Shown in pieces: positions 34,481 to 42,152 of a stretch of DNA of 64,000 nucleotides (position 1 is the stretch's first letter; each line of letters opens with the position of its first letter). Source of the DNA: Bradyrhizobium campsiandrae. GTDB taxonomy: Bacteria; Pseudomonadota; Alphaproteobacteria; Rhizobiales; Xanthobacteraceae. The notes beneath the pieces were generated by a model, which saw only the letters and a list, made by a program, of their open reading frames with translations, was not told the DNA's origin and searched no databases. The stretch lies in contig NZ_JAANIH010000037.1 in assembly GCF_014529705.1 (NCBI RefSeq), positions 1 through 64,000 of the forward strand, in the 5' to 3' direction. Position numbers and translations under genes: made by a program.

Positions 34481-35266
34481 ATGTCGGAGACCACCGACGC
34501 GGCAAGTAGCCCCGCGCTCGAAATCAGCAGCGCCCGCGCCACCATCCGCTTGAACCGGCCAAAACATCTCAACCGGCTCCAGCCGGAAGATCTCGGCGAA
34601 CTGCTGAAACTGTTCGACCAGGTCGAGGCCGACCCTGATATCCGCGTGCTGGTGCTGACCGGCACGGGACGCGCCTTCTCGGCCGGCTATGACCTCAATT
34701 CGGTCGCCGAGCGCGCAGTGAGCGCCAACGAGCAACAGAGCGCGGGCTCGGCATTCGAGGTCGTCGTCAACCGCCTGGAGGATCTCGGCGTGCCGACGAT
34801 CTGCCGGCTTAATGGCGGCGTCTATGGCGGCTCAACCGACCTCGCGCTCGCCTGCGATTTTCGCATCGGGGTCGATACCGCCGAGATGTTCATGCCGGCA
34901 GCGCGGCTGGGACTGCATTATTACCGGAGCGGCCTCAAACGCTACGTGACGCGGCTCGGCGTCGACAATGCGAAAAAACTGTTCCTGACGGCACAGAAGA
35001 TCACCGCTCCGGAGATGCTGAGAATTGGCTATCTCACCGCCATGGTGCCGGTCGAATTCCTCGACGAAGAAGTCGACAAACTCGCCAATGTCCTCGCCGG
35101 CAACGCGCCGCAGGCGATGCGCGGCATGAAGCGCGCGATCAACGAATTCGCCCGCGGCGAACTCGACGAGGCCGCCGCCGACCAGCGCCATCGCGAGAGC
35201 ATGCGCGGCGACGAGATCAAGGAAGGCATCAAGGCGTTCGCCGAGAAACGAGCACCGAGATTTTGA
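34481..35266 (+). CDS. Crotonase-family protein with non-canonical active site
   Basis: Enoyl-CoA hydratase/isomerase-superfamily protein of 261 residues. The oxyanion segment GRAFSAGYDLNSV and GGVYGGSTDLALACDFRIG are recognisable. The first catalytic Glu position (GGGxEL in hydratases) is GGSTDL, and the second (FGxPE) is MPAARLGL without Glu, so simple hydratase activity is unlikely. Isomerase, hydrolase or dehalogenase-type chemistry is possible. AAGGGAGA precedes the start. It is likely co-transcribed with the K+ channel gene, a pairing I cannot explain. Confidence 0.85.
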   Translation: MSETTDAASSPALEISSARATIRLNRPKHLNRLQPEDLGELLKLFDQVEADPDIRVLVLTGTGRAFSAGYDLNSVAERAVSANEQQSAGSAFEVVVNRLEDLGVPTICRLNGGVYGGSTDLALACDFRIGVDTAEMFMPAARLGLHYYRSGLKRYVTRLGVDNAKKLFLTAQKITAPEMLRIGYLTAMVPVEFLDEEVDKLANVLAGNAPQAMRGMKRAINEFARGELDEAAADQRHRESMRGDEIKEGIKAFAEKRAPRF

Positions 35267-35332
35267 TTCCTCCCGCCGTCCCAGGTCTGCGCCTACGATT
35301 GCCCGGGCGACAGCGGAGATTGAGGCACTTCC

Positions 35333-35977
35333 TCAGCCCCCCGCAGCTTTGGCATGCTGCACCGCCATCTCGTCATCCGCCGCATTGATCCGCTGGAACG
35401 CAGGCCGCGAGGTCATGCGCTCGGCATAGCGGACGAACACATCCTTCTTCGGCACGATGCCGAACATCATGGTCCAGCTCAATGCGACGCCCCACAGGAC
35501 ATCGGCGGCCGTCATGCGCTCGCCGAGCAGATACGGCCCCTTCGACAGCTGCGCCTCGAGCGCGCCCAGCATGGTGTCGTAATCTGCATAGGGTGACTGC
35601 GTGATCGGCGCGGGCTCGCGCTGCATGAACCTGTCGATCAAGGCAGGCTCGAACGACGAGCCATAATATGCGATCCAGCGCAGATATGGGCCACGCAACG
35701 GGTCGTTGAGCGCGGGCGTGAGCCCGGCCTGCGGGAAGAGGTCGGCGAGAAAAATGGTTATGGCGACCTGCTCGGTGATGAGTTCCCCGCGGTAATGAAC
35801 CGCCGGCACTTTGCCGAGCGGGTTAATGGCGAGATAGGCGGACTGGCGCTGCTCGCCGGCTTTCATGTTGAGGACATGGAGATCATAGGGCGCTCCCAGT
35901 TCCTCCAGCAGCACTCGCGTGCCGGTGGCCCGGCTCTGCGGCGAATAATACAGCGTGATGCGGTTCGGATCGCTCAT
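35333..35977 (-). CDS. Glutathione S-transferase (second copy)
   Basis: GST of 214 residues. The N-terminal domain has ITLYYSPQSRATGTRVLLEELGAPYDL with the Ser/Tyr-type first strand and NPLGKVPAVHYRGELITEQVAI with the cis-Pro and Glu-Gln glutathione contacts. The C-terminal all-helical domain includes LLGERMTAADVLWGVALSW with the capping Asp. It is divergent from the second WYL regulator across a perfect 33-bp operator, and so is its probable target. Confidence 0.92.
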   Translation of the reverse strand: MSDPNRITLYYSPQSRATGTRVLLEELGAPYDLHVLNMKAGEQRQSAYLAINPLGKVPAVHYRGELITEQVAITIFLADLFPQAGLTPALNDPLRGPYLRWIAYYGSSFEPALIDRFMQREPAPITQSPYADYDTMLGALEAQLSKGPYLLGERMTAADVLWGVALSWTMMFGIVPKKDVFVRYAERMTSRPAFQRINAADDEMAVQHAKAAGG

Positions 35978-36019
35978 GGCGGGTCTCCTCGGGGCGGCTT
36001 TCGATGGCGCATCCTACCG

Positions 36020-36052
36020 AACCATACCTGACATCCTGTGTCAGGTATGGTT
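36020..36052. promoter_or_regulatory. Perfect 33-bp operator between GST and WYL regulator genes
   Basis: Arms AACCATACCTGACA and TGTCAGGTATGGTT are perfect complements around TCCTG. The repeat ends 9 bases before the regulator start codon and 42 bases from the GST start, so a bound protein would block the regulator's own transcript. The core ACATCCTGT recurs upstream of the first WYL regulator. Confidence 0.88.
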
Positions 36053-36061
36053 TAAGGGATC

Positions 36062-37042
36062 ATGCGCGCGAGCCGAATGTTGTCGATCCTCACCACCCTG
36101 CAGGCCAAGGGGCAGGTCACGGCACCTGAGCTGGCTGAGGCCTGCGAGGTCTCGGTTCGCACCATCTATCGCGACATCGACGCGCTCGCGGCGTCCGGCG
36201 TTCCTGTTTATGCCGACCGCGGCGCGGAGGGTGGTTACCGCCTGCTCGATGGCTATCGCGTACGGCTGAACGGGCTGTCTCAAAGCGAAGCCGGCGCACT
36301 CTTCCTCGCCGGGCTCCCGGGGCCGGCAGCGGCGCTGGGACTGGACGCTGCGATGATCGCCGCACAGAACAAGCTGATGGCGGCGCTGCCGGCGAATTTG
36401 CGCGAAGACGCCGGCCGGATGCAGGAGCGCTTCCATCTGGATGCGCCAGGTTGGTTCGGCGAGGCAGAAAAGCCAGAGCATCTGCGCGCGATCGCTGGCG
36501 CGACCCTCCGCGGGACGCTGATCAAGATCCGTTATCACAGCTGGCGGGCCGAGAAGCAGCGCCATGTCGCCCCGCTCGGCCTCGTGCTGAAAGGCGGCAG
36601 CTGGTATCTCGCCGGTCAAGTCGATGGCAGCGTGCGCACCTATCGTGTCGCACGCGTGCTCGACTGCATCGCGCTCGATGAACATTTCGATCGTCCCACC
36701 AATTTCGACCTCGCTGCCTATTGGCAGGACGCAACGTTGCGGTTAGAGGCCGAGATGCACCCGAACGTCGCGGTCGTGCGGCTGTCGCCGTTCGGCGTGA
36801 AGCTGCTCGATGCACTGAGCCAGCCTTACGTCAAGGCGCGCACGCAAATTGAAGAGGCCGTTGATGCGGACGGCTGGCGTATCGCCAGGGTGCCGACGGG
36901 GAAAACCTCCTGGCATGCCGCAGCGGAATTGTTGCGGCTCGGACCAGAAGCCGAAGTGCTTGAGCCCGCGGACCTCCGCGAGAAGATGGCCGAGCTGACA
37001 CGATCAATGGCGGCGCGTTATCGCGCGGCGCCGGAAGCCTGA
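36062..37042 (+). CDS. YafY-type HTH/WYL-domain transcriptional regulator (second copy)
   Basis: Regulator of 326 residues. The N-terminal HTH reads RASRMLSILTTLQAKG then TAPELAEACEVSVRTIYRDIDAL (about residues 3-45), followed by a wing with GAEGGYRLL. The WYL domain is near residues 150-210 (LIKIRYHSWRAEKQRHVAPLG, GGSWYLAGQVDG), and a WCX-type C-terminal domain follows. AAGGGA precedes the ATG. It is about 95 residues longer than the first copy at 29053. Confidence 0.93.
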   Translation: MRASRMLSILTTLQAKGQVTAPELAEACEVSVRTIYRDIDALAASGVPVYADRGAEGGYRLLDGYRVRLNGLSQSEAGALFLAGLPGPAAALGLDAAMIAAQNKLMAALPANLREDAGRMQERFHLDAPGWFGEAEKPEHLRAIAGATLRGTLIKIRYHSWRAEKQRHVAPLGLVLKGGSWYLAGQVDGSVRTYRVARVLDCIALDEHFDRPTNFDLAAYWQDATLRLEAEMHPNVAVVRLSPFGVKLLDALSQPYVKARTQIEEAVDADGWRIARVPTGKTSWHAAAELLRLGPEAEVLEPADLREKMAELTRSMAARYRAAPEA

Positions 37043-37180
37043 CGGCGGCGCATTCCGCCAACGCCCGCGAAACACTCTTGAAACACGATTCTCGTCCTGC
37101 TGCATGAACGCATTTGCGCGTCGTCTCGACCGAGGAGCAGGGACACAACAACGGCCTTTGCGCCACACTGGAGAATGAAG

Positions 37181-37420
37181 ATGTTTCGTAAGCTTGCCCT
37201 TGGTCTGATCGCCGCAGGTTCGCTTGGCGCTGCCGCTCTCGCCCCCACCGCCGCTTCGGCTCACGGTTTTCACCATCACTGGGGTCCCGGCTGGGGCTTT
37301 GGTTATGGCGGCCTTTACGTCAACACCGGCATCAGCAACTGCTACCAGGAGCGCGTCGTCCAGACCCGCCACGGCCTGCGCGTGCGCGTCGTGAATATCT
37401 GCGGCTACGGAATCTACTGA
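37181..37420 (+). CDS. Small exported Gly/His-rich protein
   Basis: Predicted exported protein of 79 residues with a signal peptide (cleavage after ASA, about residue 27). The mature part is short, His/Gly/Trp/Tyr-rich (HGFHHHWGPGWGFGYGG) with two Cys. GGAGA sits immediately before an ATG at 37175 but 7 bases before ATG 37181, so the latter is the likely start. Similar small proteins are common in Bradyrhizobium; function unknown. Confidence 0.78.
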   Translation: MFRKLALGLIAAGSLGAAALAPTAASAHGFHHHWGPGWGFGYGGLYVNTGISNCYQERVVQTRHGLRVRVVNICGYGIY

Positions 37421-37441
37421 TACCGGTCGCTCTCGACAAAG

Positions 37442-37464
37442 CCCCGGCCGCCACGCGACCGGGG
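37442..37464. terminator. Terminator hairpin between convergent genes
   Basis: Stem CCCCGG / CCGGGG with an 11-base loop, followed by TTCGTC. It ends the small exported protein gene and faces the convergent EAL gene. Confidence 0.65.
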
Positions 37465-37473
37465 TTCGTCGTG

Positions 37474-38721
37474 TCAGCTCGCAAGAAGCGCCGTCTCTGG
37501 CATCACGCATTGCGGCGATCCGACCTGCTCGCCGGCTTGGGCATTACGTTGCGATATCCATCGCTCGGCGCGCGAGCGGCGCAGTGACGGCGCAAAGAAG
37601 AAGCCTTGTGCAACGTCGCAGCCGATCCGGCGAATGATGTCAAGCGCTTCCTGACTTTCGACCCCCTCGGCCACGACCTTCATGTTGAACGCCTTGGCCA
37701 ACGCAACCGAAGCGTCGACGATCTTCATCATGTCGTCGTCGGCTTCGCAGCCTCTGATGAAGGACTGATCGATCTTGAGCTCGCTGAAGGGCAGCCGCGC
37801 CAGCGCCGCAAGCGACGAATAGCCGGTGCCGAAATCGTCGATCGCCGTGCCGATCTTCTTGATCCGCAGCCGCACCAGAATGTCGTTGGCGCGGTCGACG
37901 TCGGCCATCGCCGTGGTCTCGGTGATCTCCACCGTCAGCGCCGACGGAGGGATGTTTTCGCGGCGCAGGATCTCCTCGATCCGCTCCGGCAATCTCAGGT
38001 CCGACATCAGCGAGCCCGATATGTTGACGGCGATGGTGAAGCCTGGATTGCGCTCGATCAGCTTGCGCCCCTGCGACATCGCCGACGACAGCACACAATC
38101 GGTCACCTCGCGCATGAGGCCCGCTTCCTCGACAATCGGAATGAACACCAACGGCGAAACCATGCCGAATTCCGCGGTTCGCCAGCGCGCAAGCGCCTCC
38201 GCGCCGATGACCTTTCCAGTCTGAAGCGCGATCTTGGGCTGGAATTCCACAAAGAATTCGCCGTCGGCGAGGCCGCGCGCGATTCTGTCGGGCGTGATCT
38301 GCAGCAAGGGCGAGACGGACGTTGTGGCCAGCGGCGAACGCTGCGGCAATTCGAGCGCTTTGCGCAGGCGGTTGAGATCGAGCGGCTTGGTCAGGCAGCC
38401 GCCGATGGGCAGCTTCAGGCCGTTCGCGACCCGGCGGGTCGCCTTCATGATGCGATCGTCGCAACCGCTGATGATGACGATCGACATCGCCTGGAGGTTT
38501 CGCTCGGCGACAAAGCGCAGCAGTTCCACGCCATCCCGCTCGCCGAGCGACAGATCGAGCGCCATGATCTCGAAAGTATCGCGCGCCAGGAGTTCGGTAG
38601 CAGCCTCGAAGGACGGAGCGACGACAGTGTCATAGCCGAGCTTCGCTCCGATCTTGCTGATCAGGACCCGCTGGACCAGATCGTCATCGACCACCAGAAG
38701 ACGGCTTCTCGTCGTACTCAT
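37474..38721 (-). CDS. Response regulator with EAL c-di-GMP phosphodiesterase domain
   Basis: Protein of 415 residues: a receiver domain (LLVVDDDLVQRVL, phosphoacceptor Asp in MALDLSLGERDG, Lys in CLTKPLD) then an EAL domain from about residue 150. The EAL catalytic set looks complete: AEALARW, VNISG, EITET, IDDFGTGYSS, KIDQSF, AEGVES and QGFFF. Degradation of c-di-GMP under phosphorelay control is expected. ATG 38721 has GGAGAG eight bases away; a TTG two codons earlier is possible. No sensor kinase gene lies nearby. Confidence 0.92.
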   Translation of the reverse strand: MSTTRSRLLVVDDDLVQRVLISKIGAKLGYDTVVAPSFEAATELLARDTFEIMALDLSLGERDGVELLRFVAERNLQAMSIVIISGCDDRIMKATRRVANGLKLPIGGCLTKPLDLNRLRKALELPQRSPLATTSVSPLLQITPDRIARGLADGEFFVEFQPKIALQTGKVIGAEALARWRTAEFGMVSPLVFIPIVEEAGLMREVTDCVLSSAMSQGRKLIERNPGFTIAVNISGSLMSDLRLPERIEEILRRENIPPSALTVEITETTAMADVDRANDILVRLRIKKIGTAIDDFGTGYSSLAALARLPFSELKIDQSFIRGCEADDDMMKIVDASVALAKAFNMKVVAEGVESQEALDIIRRIGCDVAQGFFFAPSLRRSRAERWISQRNAQAGEQVGSPQCVMPETALLAS

Positions 38722-39022
38722 TGCCAATCTCTCCTGTCATCGACGGCGCTGATCCTTCGAAGCTAGAGCAGCGGGCTCACCCCGCAGTGAATACAAGACG
38801 GCTAAAACTTTCTCGATTGGGAAGAACTTGTTAGCCACGTTTCGGCGAGCGATAAACGATTGATTTTCATCGATTTTTCCGCGCCTCCTGGCAGCGACGC
38901 GGCAGGCGGTATCAGAATGATCCAGCCGGTCTGCGTGTGCGATGAACGCGCGGTAAAGGTGCCTATCGGAAGCCGGCAAATGCTCGCCAAGCTCCAGGCA
39001 GGCGCAGTAAGCGAATGTCCGA
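38722..39022. other. Intergenic region of 301 bases
   Basis: Lies between the EAL regulator start and the desaturase stop, both on the minus strand, and should hold the EAL gene promoter. No credible gene or clear repeat was found; the stretch around 38800-38880 is more AT-rich than its surroundings. Confidence 0.5.
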
Positions 39023-39970
39023 CTAGCCAATCGACCGATGCTGGCGAAACCAGGCCCAGGTCTCACGCGTCGTTCTGATGTAGCCGCGACCGCGATAGAC
39101 GATCTCGCCATCGACGATCCCGTTCAGCCGCGGCAGGGCGTGAAACGGGATCGAAGGATAGGCGTGGTGCTCGACGTGGTACGGCATGTTCCAGGCGATC
39201 CATTTGACGATCGTGCCGGTATAGGTGGTGCGGGTGTTCTGGAACGCGCTGCGGGTGCGATCGCAACCGGTGTGTTCGGCGTAGAGATAGGGCCGCAGGA
39301 AGAGTTGCCCGATCAACAGCGGCACGATCCAGACCCAAAGCAGCAGCGCTGAGGAGAACCAGAGTGAGAGGGCCAGCAGCAGTACATAGAGCGCACCATA
39401 GGTGCGCGCCTCGCGCACGATGACGCTACGCTTGTTCCCGGGGATCCAGGGCACGACGACCTTGCCGGTGGCGGCATGGCCGAGCATCAGCCAGAGGCGG
39501 CCGGCGACCTGGAGCAGGCCACTATAGGCGATCGCAAGCTGCGTGTCGGATTTTGGCCTCACGCCGACGATCAGTTCCGGATCCTTTTCGGGATCCTGGG
39601 TGTAGCGATGGTGATCCCAGTGAAACAGGCAATAATATTCGTAAGGAAGACCGATGATGAAGGCCGAGAGATAGCCGACAGCGAGATTGAGGCCACGGCT
39701 TCTGAACGCCGTCTTGTGAGCGGTCTCGTGCACCGCCATGAACAGGAAGGCGGTGAGATAGCCCTGCGCCACCATGAGCGGCAGCGCCCAGACGATTCCA
39801 TAGCGTGAAGACACCATCCAGATCAACGCGCCGACCAGCGCAATCATTCCATAGTGACCGAGGCTCTGTGCGGCCCCCCTGAGGTTCGAGCGCACCGACA
39901 ATTCGCGCAGCATGGCCGGGCTCAACGGCTTCAGGCGATGGCCGGCTTCTGAAACAGTCGCGTCAGTCAT
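39023..39970 (-). CDS. Membrane fatty acid desaturase-family protein
   Basis: Di-iron membrane enzyme of 315 residues with the three His boxes of the desaturase/hydroxylase superfamily: HETAH near residue 81, HWDHH near 117 and HVEHH near 263. Four or more hydrophobic helices surround them. It could desaturate or hydroxylate a lipid or carotenoid-like substrate; the exact product cannot be given. It ends the minus-strand pair that begins with the MetX-like gene 14 bases upstream. Confidence 0.9.
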   Translation of the reverse strand: MTDATVSEAGHRLKPLSPAMLRELSVRSNLRGAAQSLGHYGMIALVGALIWMVSSRYGIVWALPLMVAQGYLTAFLFMAVHETAHKTAFRSRGLNLAVGYLSAFIIGLPYEYYCLFHWDHHRYTQDPEKDPELIVGVRPKSDTQLAIAYSGLLQVAGRLWLMLGHAATGKVVVPWIPGNKRSVIVREARTYGALYVLLLALSLWFSSALLLWVWIVPLLIGQLFLRPYLYAEHTGCDRTRSAFQNTRTTYTGTIVKWIAWNMPYHVEHHAYPSIPFHALPRLNGIVDGEIVYRGRGYIRTTRETWAWFRQHRSIG

Positions 39971-39984
39971 GGTCGGGACCTATC

Positions 39985-41004
39985 CTATTTGTCGAGCAGG
40001 GCTGCGATCTCGGCCTTGAGGAAGGCCAGGTCACGCGGATTATTGACGGGGTTACCAGCGCGATGGCCATGCAGCGATGGAATCGGATGCAACACGGCTG
40101 ATTTCGCGTTGACCAGCCTGCCAAGCTCGTCCTCGTTATCGCGAACGTCGAAATAGCGATCGGTCACGCCAGGCAGCAACAGCATATGTGCCTTGATTGT
40201 GGTCAACGCCCGGTCGAGATCGCCGCCGAAGGCCGCGCAGCGGCTGATGTCGCCGCGCTGCCAGATGCCAATTTGCGCCAGGAGATCGTTGGCATCGCGG
40301 CGTGCGAAGGTCATGTCCCAGGCGCGGACGAGATAGTCTTCCAGCGACGTGAAGCCCGCCTCACGCCACAGCTCCTCGCGATAGAATCCGTGAGACATCG
40401 CCCAGCCGGCGTAGACGCGCCCCATGGCGCGATAGCCGGCGACAGGCCTTTCGACGAAGCGGCCATCGCGGAAGGCGGGATCTCCGGTCAACGCTGCCTT
40501 CACACTTTCGAGGAAGACATAGTTGTAGGGCGCGCAGCGCGCGCTGCCGCAGACGACCGCAGCACGCTCGACCATCTCGGGATGCAGAGCCGCCCAGTGA
40601 TAGGCCTGCATGCCGCCCATCGACCAGCCATAAACCAACGCGAGCTTGGTAACGCCGAAGCGCTCGGTCAACAGGCGATGCTGAATGCCGATGGCGTCGT
40701 GATAGGTGACGTCCGGGAATGGCGTACCGTCGGAATTTGATGGCGAAGAAGACAGGCCGTTGCCGAACAGGTTCGGGATGACGATGAAATAGCTGGCAGG
40801 ATCCAGCACGCCATCGGGGCCAATCAGCCATTCGGTCTCGAAGTGCTGCGCGCTGAATGATGTCGGATAGAGGACGACGTTATCCCTCGCCTGATTCAGC
40901 GTGCCATAAGTCTTGTAGGCGAGCTTCATCGCGGGGAACACGACACCGGATTGGAGCGTGACGTCGCCGGCTTCGAAAATCTCGTAGTCGCGCTGCCCGC
41001 TCAT
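39985..41004 (-). CDS. Alpha/beta-hydrolase of the homoserine acetyltransferase (MetX)-like family
   Basis: Predicted cytoplasmic enzyme of 339 residues. The MetX-like segment LAYKTYGTLNQARDNVVLYPT, nucleophile elbow GWSMGG (Ser128), Asp282 in PGVTDRYF and His314 in LHGHRAGNP form the triad. True homoserine acyltransferases have NVLGGCxGTTGP where this protein has LFGNGLSSSPSNSD, so it is probably a hydrolase or acyltransferase with another substrate. A 25-bp perfect palindrome lies about 100 bases upstream. Confidence 0.87.
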   Translation of the reverse strand: MSGQRDYEIFEAGDVTLQSGVVFPAMKLAYKTYGTLNQARDNVVLYPTSFSAQHFETEWLIGPDGVLDPASYFIVIPNLFGNGLSSSPSNSDGTPFPDVTYHDAIGIQHRLLTERFGVTKLALVYGWSMGGMQAYHWAALHPEMVERAAVVCGSARCAPYNYVFLESVKAALTGDPAFRDGRFVERPVAGYRAMGRVYAGWAMSHGFYREELWREAGFTSLEDYLVRAWDMTFARRDANDLLAQIGIWQRGDISRCAAFGGDLDRALTTIKAHMLLLPGVTDRYFDVRDNEDELGRLVNAKSAVLHPIPSLHGHRAGNPVNNPRDLAFLKAEIAALLDK

Positions 41005-41102
41005 GCATCCAGCTCCCGCTCACACGGCCGCAGGATGCGCCCGCCGCGACAACGATGCATCGATCGTGCCGAACCAGTAAACGCATCATTGCACCGCGAT
41101 CA

Positions 41103-41127
41103 TTAAGTGTACTATTAGTACACTTAA
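41103..41127. promoter_or_regulatory. Perfect 25-bp palindromic operator
   Basis: Arms TTAAGTGTACT and AGTACACTTAA around ATT, with AT-rich ends, between the metallo-hydrolase stop and the MetX-like start. Size and symmetry suggest a TetR or MarR dimer site controlling the MetX-like/desaturase pair. No regulator gene of that kind is adjacent. Confidence 0.8.
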
Positions 41128-41164
41128 CCGACCAAGGCAAGGGAGAATGCAACGGTCGCCCTGC

Positions 41165-41968
41165 TCAAGCGATGGCCGCGACGTATCGCTCCACCGACTT
41201 CGCAAAGGCCGCCTTTGCGCCTGAGGCGATGTTGCGCCCCCACCAGGCGCCGTAGATGCGGTCGAAGGCGAGCGGCTCGACGGCATCAGCAATCCGTCGC
41301 ACCGCGGCAGCGTTCAGCGGCATGTAGTTGGGATAGGAATACATGAAGCTGACAAAGCGACGGTCCATCGTCACCTGCGCGATGTCTCCGGTGAGCAGCG
41401 CGCCTTTTTCCTCCGCGCCGCGCGCGTGATGCAGCATGGTGGCGCCGGCGAAATGACCGCCGGTGCGAAGCAGCAACACATCATTCGAGATGCGATGCTG
41501 ATCGCCGGTCCAATGCACGATCGACGGATGCGGACGCGTCACCCATTGGCGGTCATCGACATGAAGATAGACCGGCGCGCCGTCAAAGGCGTCGCTCCAG
41601 TCGGCGACCGCGCCATAATAATGCGGATGCGAGATCGCGATCGCCGTCAGGCCGCCACGAGATTTGACATATGCGATCGCTTCCGCTGTCGCGAGCGGGA
41701 TGCAGTCCCACATCACGCATCCCGCTCCGTCGGGCACGAGCAGCGCGCGCTGGCCGATCGCAAAGCTCGGCTCGAGCGCGATGCCGGTGAGGCCGAGATC
41801 GTCGCGCCAGACAAGACGGTGGCGTTCGGCAAGGGTCTCGCGGGCCAGGAAGGCCTGCCCTTTCCAGTTCACATATTGCCGCTCGTCTTCGCAGATCGGG
41901 CAGGATGCGGGCGGCTTTTCATTGTCCGGAAATTGGGCGCCGCAGGTTTCACAGATCCAGAGGGGCAT
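41165..41968 (-). CDS. Metallo-beta-lactamase-fold protein with N-terminal zinc ribbon
   Basis: Protein of 267 residues. The first 30 residues carry a rubredoxin-like CETCGAQF...CPICEDE knuckle. The MBL-like domain follows, but the canonical HxHxDH is SHPHYYGAV: two His remain while Asp and the third His are absent. GGHFAGATML and LLTGDIAQV retain the later His and Asp ligands, so at most one metal site is complete. ATG 41968 is chosen because AGGA lies eight bases upstream. It is divergent from an MFS gene. Confidence 0.85.
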   Translation of the reverse strand: MPLWICETCGAQFPDNEKPPASCPICEDERQYVNWKGQAFLARETLAERHRLVWRDDLGLTGIALEPSFAIGQRALLVPDGAGCVMWDCIPLATAEAIAYVKSRGGLTAIAISHPHYYGAVADWSDAFDGAPVYLHVDDRQWVTRPHPSIVHWTGDQHRISNDVLLLRTGGHFAGATMLHHARGAEEKGALLTGDIAQVTMDRRFVSFMYSYPNYMPLNAAAVRRIADAVEPLAFDRIYGAWWGRNIASGAKAAFAKSVERYVAAIA

Positions 41969-42008
41969 GGCTGTCATCCTGAAGACAGGTCGAGATTCGG
42001 GACGTGGC

Positions 42009-42050
42009 ATCGCGATCCTGGCACCGCAAGTGCCGAGGAACCATCGCGAT
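42009..42050. promoter_or_regulatory. Cluster of short palindromes in a divergent promoter region
   Basis: Two copies of ATCGCGAT (42009-42016 and 42043-42050) flank GGCAC-CGCAA-GTGCC (42020-42034) between the metallo-hydrolase and MFS genes. The spacing of 34 bases between the ATCGCGAT copies may mark regulator half-sites, but chance is not excluded in GC-rich DNA. Confidence 0.35.
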
Positions 42051-42152
42051 AAGCGCAGGTTACTTTCGGGTCCGCCCCGGCGCAATTGGCCGGTTCTGTC
42101 AGGCAGTTTGCATGAGACCACTGCGATCTGCAGCGTCACGCCAAGCGTATCG

